The notes under the pieces were generated by a model, which made no database searches, had not been told where the DNA came from, and was given only the letters and a program-made list of their open reading frames with translations. A program made the translations under genes and the position numbers. DNA of 13,113 nt from Pirellulaceae bacterium (GTDB taxonomy: Bacteria > Planctomycetota > Planctomycetia > Pirellulales > Pirellulaceae), in contig JABDKS010000644.1 in the NCBI GenBank assembly GCA_013002105.1, positions 1-13,113 of the forward strand, read 5' to 3'. Every line of letters begins with the position of its first letter. Position 1 is the stretch's first letter. Shown piece after piece: positions 1 through 9,000 of this stretch.

Positions 1-1
1 C

Positions 2-3000
2 ACGGGATCGGCTGTTGATAACAGCCTGCAAATTGCGTTCGACGGAACGAACTACATCTTTGCGGACCCGTCGGAGCAGATCGATACCACCGGCGGATTG
101 GTGGGACTCGATACAAATCCCGATCCCAACATCGTCGTGTTTGACCCTTCGGCGCTAACGATCAATCAAATCAACGTGAACGTTGGTGATGGCTCGGATG
201 ATGTTTCGGTGTCAAGCATCCGATCAGGCGACCCGATTTTGATCGATGGCGGTGCTGACACGAACAGTTTTAATTTGCAAGTCGGTGGACAGCCCTTTCA
301 GTTTCTTCCGCAGTTACCGGGCGGTTTTTTAGGGTCCAACGCGGGGACACTCGTTGATCCACTGGGCAACATTCATCAAGTCAACAATGTCCAACAATTA
401 CTGATCGACGGTCAGCCGATTTTTCCGCAGATTGATATGCTCCGCGATACGGTCGCGTTCGTTGAGTTGCAAGATGCCTCTGGTCAGTTTTTGCCCGAGC
501 CGATTTTGATCCCATTTGTGGGACCGACGACCGTCGTGACGATTTACGAGGGAGTCAATTTCGGCGACGCGCGAGATGACGGTGGTGCGATCACGGGACC
601 GCCGAATTCTTTGGAGGAAGTGCAGTCGCAGATCACCCTGATGGATCTATTCGGCATTCACCCCCAGCTCGGCCCGATGCAGTTGCACCTTGATCCGCTG
701 CAGCCCTCGTTTGGTGAAGTGCAGGAGATTGTTAACGACGTGCTTGGGCAGTTGGATGTTCCGCCCTTTGGGCCGGGGGTCGCTGACGTGGCTTTCGACG
801 TGTTTGCTCAGATCGAGGTGCAACTCCCCGGTCAGCCACTGTTGCCTTTGCAGCCAGTTGCGCCGTTTTTTATGAATGGCGTATTCGGAGCCTTGCCGCC
901 GCTGCCGGGTGATGAACTTACTAATCTTGGTCAAGGACCCGTCCAGTTGCTGCTTCCGCCGGCGGCACCGCCCACAGCGCCCGACCAGTTACAGATCACC
1001 CATGTCACACACATCCCAGTGTTGCCGGACGTTGATTTTGGCGATGCACCTACCGCAGCGCAATCGGGATTAGCGGAGGATTACCCGACTGAGTTGGCAA
1101 ATTTCGGCGCCTTTCACATCGCGGTTGGTCCGACACTGGGATCGCTGCGGGATGCGGAACCTGACGGGCAACCGACACCGCCGGCCGATGGTGACGATGC
1201 CAGCACGGGTGATGAAGATGGCATTAGCTTTACGACAACACCGATTGCTGCCGCGACCGATACGACAGCCAGTGTCGAGGTTGATCTACAGAATCCCGAC
1301 GGCACGCAGAACTTGTTGGACGGCTGGATCGATTTCAACCGCGATGGCGACTGGGATGATGCGGGCGAACAAATTTTTGCTGGATACGATCTAGGTACCA
1401 CCGCTGGTGTGCAAACACTTGGCTTCACCGTTCCCGGAGGAACAACCGCCGGCGAAACCTATTCGCGGTTTCGATTGAATACCGTCGGTCCGTTGGCGTC
1501 GGGTGGGCCGGCACTCAATGGTGAAGTCGAAGATCACGTCGTTACGATCGTCGGGGACACGGGTAGCGGACTGGATCCCGTCATCAACGTCGATAGCAAC
1601 GGCGGCAATTTACGTCTGGAATCCGACGGGACCGATGTGGTTGTTCAGCGCGCGATGCAAGAGATCTTAAGACTCCCTCAAGCTTCCGTGAATCAATTGA
1701 CAGTCGAAGGCAGCGGTGCGGATGACAACGTCATTGTCGATCTGGCCGGTGGCGGACCGGGCGTGCCGATTTTTGTTAACGGAAATGGCAACGGTGTCGG
1801 GACACCCGGCGACATGCTGACAGTCGAAGACACCGATGGTGGGTCATTTACCACCACCAACTATCTATTCGTTAATGCGAATGACGGGGCAGTCGATTAT
1901 GACGGCGCCACGATCACCTATACCGGTCTGGAGCCGGTGATCGACAACACCGATGCCGTCGATCGAGTCTTCACGTTCACCGGTGGCGGCGAAACGATCA
2001 CGCTCAGTGACGACGGTGTTGCCAGCGACGGTTTTTCATCGATCGATTCCACACTGGGTGAAATCGTTACTTTCTTGAACCCGACCGGTTCGCTAACGAT
2101 CAATGCGGGGACGGGAGTCGATGTGATCGAACTGATGGGGGTCGACGATCTGACAACAATTCCCAATCTGATCGTGAACGGTGACGGCGACGACGACGTC
2201 ATCAATGGCTCCGCGATTGCTGCGGGAACCTTTACCACGGTCACTCTTAACGGGAACGCCGGACTGGATTTGATCACCGGTACGGCTGGCGACGATTTGA
2301 TCAACGGCGGAGACGACAACGATACGATCATCGGGTTTGTCGGGGCCGATGTTCAAAACGGCGATGCGGGCGACGACCTGTTCATCTGGAACGACGGAGA
2401 CGGGCCGGACGATAACACCGGCGGCGCGGACAACGACACGTTCCGATTCAATGGTGCTGACGGTCCAAGCGACGAGTTGCAATTGGTGTCCGGACCCGGC
2501 GATGGTTCTCTTGCAGGTGCGGAATTTAACTTAGAACGATTTGCTCCGTCGGCCTTTACGATTGAAGGTGCGGCAATCGAGAACGTCGAAATCAATACTT
2601 TCGACGGCGACGATGACGTCACCGTTGCGCCGAGCGCCACACTCGACGTTACGGTCGATGGTGGAACGGAAGCCTCAAGCGACGTTTTGAGAATCGATGC
2701 GGGTGGCGCCGGTGTGATCGTCACTGATACCAGTGTCACGATCGCCGGCAGCAATCCGATCTTGTACAGCGACACCGAAGACTTGGACATCACAAACGCT
2801 GGAACGGTTGAGATCCTCGGTGACGCTGGTAGCAACCTGTTCGAGGTGGCAGGGGGCGCCGCGGCCGATGAAGTGGTGATGACAATCGACGGTCAGTTGG
2901 TCAGTTTGCAAACGACCGGACTAACATTTCGAGGACTCGGCGGCGACGATGTGCTCGTGTTCATCGAAGACGCTGTCAACGGCTTGCCGGCGTTCAGCGG

Positions 3001-6000
3001 AGTAGCGATCGATTCCCATAGCAATGCCGCATTTAGTGCCAGCGGGTTGGGGCCAGCAGACATCGGATTGCACTTTGACGGTGGCGGCGACAGTGACAGC
3101 GTCGTCGGCATATTTGCAACGGCTCAAGACGTCGCCTATTTCTCGGACGATGTGGGGGATAGTAAGAGTGGCGTGATCAACGTCTCGGGTGCCTTGACGA
3201 TGTCGTTTGTAGGCCTCGAACCGATCGGATTGGTCGGCGCCGGCGGTTCGTTGACGGTGGACGCGACGTCGACGCCCGCGACAACCATGTTGACGGTGAT
3301 GGATCTTGCGCCCCTTGGTGACGGTGTCAATGAGATTACCGGTGACGGTGGTTTTGAAACGACCACCTTCAGCGGGTTCGCGAGCGTGACCGTTCGTGGT
3401 GGCGATGGGAGCGAGACGATCACGTTGGCATCATTGGATGATGCGGATCCCGATGGCGGCGGACCAGGAGCGGCGCTAACAGCGATCACTCTCGATGGCG
3501 ACAACACGGCCGGTACCGATGCGGCGGAAGATCTGATTCTTGTCGAGGCACTCTCAGCATCGGTCACGGCAACGGTCATGGGTGGACTTGGCAACGACAT
3601 CATCAGTGTCGGTTCGCCGGCTAGTTCGCTCGATCCGATCTTGGGCACTGTCAACGTAATCGGCGAAGACCACAACGCGTTGCCGGAGACAATGGGCATA
3701 GTGAGCGCAAAGGGCAACGACGTCACATTCAACGGACCTAGTGGCGATGTGCTGATTGTCGATGACGCCGGTGATGGCGACGCCAGCACTTGGGACATCA
3801 ACGATGGGTCGGTCATGCGCAGCGGCGCCGGGGCTGTTACCCACAGCGCGATCGAAACGCTGTTCATCAATACTGGCTCCGGTGCCGACGACATCAACGT
3901 GCTCGATACGACCGACTCGATCGTGACCGACATAGGCGATTTTGGTGGTAGTGACGACATCGATGTCACCACGACCGGCGACGGTGGCTTCTTGATCATT
4001 AACGCCGGTACTGGCGATGACGTGATAGACATCGCCGCCACTGGCGCCGGCAGTTTGACAATTGCCGACGGTGAATCGGGCATGGAAGTGATCACGATGG
4101 AAAGCAGCGGCGCCGGCGCAGGCGTGGGACTGTTTGGCGGCATCAATGGCGACACGATCGTCGTCAACGGCACCGGCAGCGGCGGCGCGGTCACCGAAAT
4201 CCAAGCGGGCGATGATCCCGACGTAATCAATATCAATGCGACCGCCGCTGGTAGTTTCACCGACGCGTTTGGAGGACTCGGTGAGGACGCGATAGATATC
4301 GATGGTTCCGACCCCAATACGCTCGATGGCGTCTTGGGCGACGTCGATGTACTCGGCGGTGGCGGCATTGATGTGCTGACGGTCAATGACGAAGACGACA
4401 CGAGCGAGAACACTTATATCGTCAACGCCAACGATGTCGCGAGGCAGGAAGTGGGTGGTGGATCACCGGATGTTGTGATTGGGTACGACGAAGTAGAAAC
4501 CCTGACTCTGTTGGCCGGTGAGGGCGACGACAAAGTCATTTTCCGCGGTAGTGATGCTGCGGAGGTTGTTTTGAACGGGAACCTGCCGACCGGGGTGGCA
4601 GGTGATCCCGACGGTGATCAGTTGATTTTGGACGCTTTGTTGACCGCTGGACCACTGCGCAACGCCACGACGGGTGCGTTCATCGCAGCGGCAGCCGTTC
4701 CCGCCCCACCGGGACCGACCAATGGCACGTTCACCGATTTTGAACAGGTCATTTGGCAAGATCGTTACGAAATCAATGACATCTTTGATCCAGTCGCCGG
4801 CGTGGATCAATCGTACGTGCTGGGGTCCGAGCGTGAAATCGTCGAAGCGGATTTGAGTATCCACAGTGATACCGACGTCGATTTTTTCCGCTACACCGCA
4901 CACTCAACCGGAATGTCGATTTTCAACACGATATTTAATCACGACTTGGGTGATTTACAGATGAATGTCCGCGATCGTGCGGGCAATGTGATCGCCTCGG
5001 CAAACACCGCGACCGATAATGAGCAGATCGCGATTCCGGTCGTGGGACAGGAAGTTTACTACGTCGAAATACGGGCGGTCGCCGACGCGGATCCAGCGAT
5101 TTGTAACGCGAACAATTATTCGCTGGAAATCGAGAATTTTGCGGCACCCAAACCAGAGTTGCCTGATTTGGTGATCGCAAGTGATTCGGGAATGATGTCC
5201 GATGATGAAGTGACCAACGCCGTCGCGCCCACAATTGTCGTCGTTGCTGACCTGGTGGATTTTGCAGCGATGGGCATCCCAGTGGATGCCGGGTCAGGAA
5301 CACCTGGTGCCGAGGTCCTGATTGGATTTACCAACAATGCCGGCGCGCTGACGAGTGTGCAGGCGGCTCTGCTGCCAGGCAGTAACAATCATTGGACGGC
5401 AACCTTGGGTGGGTTAGCGGATGATTCCTACCAGGTGAGCGCATGGGTGGTGGTCAGGGATGGTGGCACGCCGGCGGAGATTGGACGCGGGGCGTTTTCC
5501 GAGCCATTGCAAGTGGTGCTTGATACCGCCGCACCGACTGATCCCGCCGCACCCGATTTGTTGAGCGTGGCGGATTCGGGAACAAGCAGTACCGATAACG
5601 TCACCAACAAAATGCAACCCGCATTTGCGGGAACGACCGAACCTGGCGTCAAGGTACGACTGATGGCCGATGGCGAGCAAGTCGGCAGCACGGTCGCAAA
5701 CACGGATGGCTCTTGGGAGATCACCTCGCAGCCACTGGTCGATGGAATTCATGATATTACCGTTGTCGTCGAAGATCTTGCCGGCAATATCAACGACGCT
5801 CAAACCAACACACTGTCGATCGAGATCGATACACTGGCCCCCAATACGCCGTATCTGGATTTGATCACTGATACCGGGCACAGCGATACCGACAACATCA
5901 CCAACGCGATGCCGGCGGTTTTCACAATGACAACGCTGGATCCCGATCAGGTATTGCATGATTCGGCATTTAACTACGAGTTCCGGATTTATGATCGTGC

Positions 6001-9000
6001 TGAGGGAGTCGCAGAAATATTGATTTATGACTCTGCTGTGGACGGAACGATTCCTCCGGCCAACTTGGCAGACAACCTGACCGACTTGGAATTCTTGCAA
6101 CGTGAATACGCGCTCTCGTCGGGCGTCCACAATTTGAAACTGGAGGTGGAGGATCGCGCCGGGAACATCAGTGCGGATTTCTTGCTAACCGTCGAGATCG
6201 ATAAGGCGACAGCGGTCCTGGCCCCGGATTTGTTGGAGTCCAGCGACACCGGGATGTACAACGACGACAATGTCACCAACAAAATGTCACCGGCGCTGTC
6301 CGGCCTAGCCGAAGCGGGCAGCGAAGTACGACTGTTTGCACGCAACGCCGTGACAGGAACACGACAGCCAGTCGGAAGCGGAATCGTCGGTAGCAGTCTT
6401 TCGGATAATGATGCAAGCAACTTTGGCGCTAGTTTGAGCGGATCGCAAGAAGTACCGTCCGTGGTGTCGGCGGCAACCGGAGTGGTCACTGCGAATTTGA
6501 ACGCGGCCGGGACGGCGCTGACCATCAGCATCCAAACCACCGGTTTGGATTTGGACACGTTGCAGACGGCCAGCGTTGACGATGATGTCACCGGCGTCCA
6601 CATTCATGCCGGGCAAGCGGGTGCGAATGGTCCGGTCGTCTTTGGTTTGGCCGGTTTGGTCAGTGATTTAGACGACTTGGTTGTTGATGCCGCCAACGGG
6701 ACCATCACTGGCATTTGGGACAATGCAGAAGGAAACGCGACCACGTTGGCGGATCAATTGGCGAATCTGCGAGCGGGCAATTTGTACGTCAACATTCACA
6801 CCAATGCAAATTTGAGCGGCGAGGTTCGCGGTCAACTGTTGCCGCTGGGCTTGTGGGAAATCACCAGTGAACCGCTGGCTGATGGCGTCTATGACCTGTC
6901 GGTGGAAGTGGAGGACTGGGCGGGCAACCGCGAAGTGAGTTCCGATTTGCGAGTTGAGATCGACACGATCGCCCCCAATACGCCGCTCTTGGACCTGGAC
7001 GAATCGAGCGATAGTGGTCGCCATAATGACGATAATGTTACCAACGACAGTACGCCGTCGATCAGCCTGACGACGCATGACGCGAATGCAAATTTGCATG
7101 TGTTGGTGCCTGATCTGACGACGGTCGATCCGTCCGATGTACTGTTCGATTATTTGAAATATCGCGTGTACGATCGCGCAGAAACGGGTGCCACTGGCAA
7201 CCAAACACTGGGTGCTGAAACGTTGGTGTACGATTCGTCAACGGACGCAACAGCCGATGGCAGTGCGTTGGCGCTGGGGCATAATGCAACATTTACGAAT
7301 CTGTTGCGGCTGAATTCCGCCAACGCACAAACCACGCTGGCTGCTCTGGACGACGGTACGCACAGTTTGAAACTCGAAGTCGAGGATCGAGCGGGAAATA
7401 TCAGTCAGGACTTTTTGATCGACATCGTGATCGATACGGTAGCGCCGCCGGTGACGATCCTTGATCGAATCGACGGCGACTCCGGCGACCCGTTCATCCC
7501 AGCATTACTGAACGATCGCGTCACCAACGATATTCAACCGACTTTCCGCGGGACGGCGGAAGCGGATGCGATCGTGAACGTCTTCGTTGATGGGATCCTG
7601 AACGGGGCAATCGATGTTCCCGGCGACAGCGCGTTGACGATCGCCGTCCCGGCTGACGGCGACGATGCGTTCGCCCTGGGTCAGTGGTCCACGGAGTTCA
7701 CATACGACTTGAATGATGATCGTTTTTTTGTACGCGATGGTGTGCGAGAAATCTTGGTGACCGCCACGGATCTGGCGGGGAACACAAATGCAGTCGATGA
7801 CGCCGTCGGGGACGCGAGCCAAGTATTGGACGCGTTCATTGATACGCAGGGTCCATTAGTGACCGAAGTGTTCATCACCGATGATCCGATGTTTGATCTG
7901 TTCACCACCAAGGTCAATGGGGTGGTACAGGGCCCGACACCTGCGGTTCATGGTTTGTCGATCGGCATTCGTGACTTACCAGACCGCACGGCCGGATTTT
8001 TGTACGCGGCGCTCTCCAACACCGTGCCGGTCGGATTAATAAGTTTGATTGGTGATCACAGCGGGATCATTCCGATCCTCGATGTCGCGTTCAACGGCGA
8101 TGCTGTTGTTGCCGGTAGTTCCGCGACCGGTAACATCACCATCACCTTTGCCGATCCGCTGCCGGATGACCGATTCACCCTCACGCTGGCCGATGGACTG
8201 ATTGATCCGGTCGGAAATGCATTGGATGGTGAAAGTAATGCGACGGAGCCCGTTGGCACCCCCGTTTTTCCAACGGGCGACGGGATCCCCGGGCAAGACT
8301 TCTTGGCCCGATTCACTGTCGATAGTCGGCCGGAAATCGCGACGCAGTCGCAAGGCATCGTCTATGCCGACATCAACGGGAACTTTGCATGGGACCCTGA
8401 GGGCCGCGATAACGACGCAACCAATCGTGATTTTGTCTACAACTTTGGAAACATCACTGATGCGTACTTTGCCGGCGATTTTTCGGGCGTGGGGGCCACG
8501 TCCTCGACCGGTTTTGACAAAGTCGGATCTTACGGTGCATTCAATACGGTCTACCAGTTTTTCTTGGACACCAATGACGACGGAGTTCAAGATTTCGTCA
8601 GTAACATGCCGCCGGCATTTCAAGTCAATGGCACGCCCGTGGCTGGCAATTTCGACGACACTCATCCCGGTGATGAGATTGGTTTGTTCGATGGCCAGAA
8701 CTGGTACTTGGACGTTGACGGTAGCAACGCAATCGAAGCCGATGAACAATTCCCAACCGTTTTGCGCGGGATTCCGATCGTAGGCGATTTCAACGGTGAC
8801 GGCGTTGATGACCTAGGGACCTACAACAACAGCACAGGTCGATTTCACTTTGATCTTGATGGGGATCACGCGACCGTCGATGACACCATTGATTTTGGGT
8901 TCAGTGGCTTGGGCGAGATCCCGGTGGTCGGCGATATGAACCTGGATGGCGTCGATGATCTTGTGATGTGGGTCCCCGGGCGCGATGGCCAACTGCCCGA

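Noticed and set aside
98..100. TTG at 98 as the start of the giant gene
   Set aside because: The same frame is open back to position 2 with typical protein composition, there is no signal peptide after 98, and no ribosome-binding site precedes it. The gene simply enters from the left edge.
3136..4413. 425-codon open frame on the - strand
   Set aside because: It lies wholly inside the giant gene, has a low-complexity Ser/Pro/Thr/Val composition that mirrors the GAC/GGC/GTC-rich codons opposite, and has no recognisable domain. It is a shadow frame.
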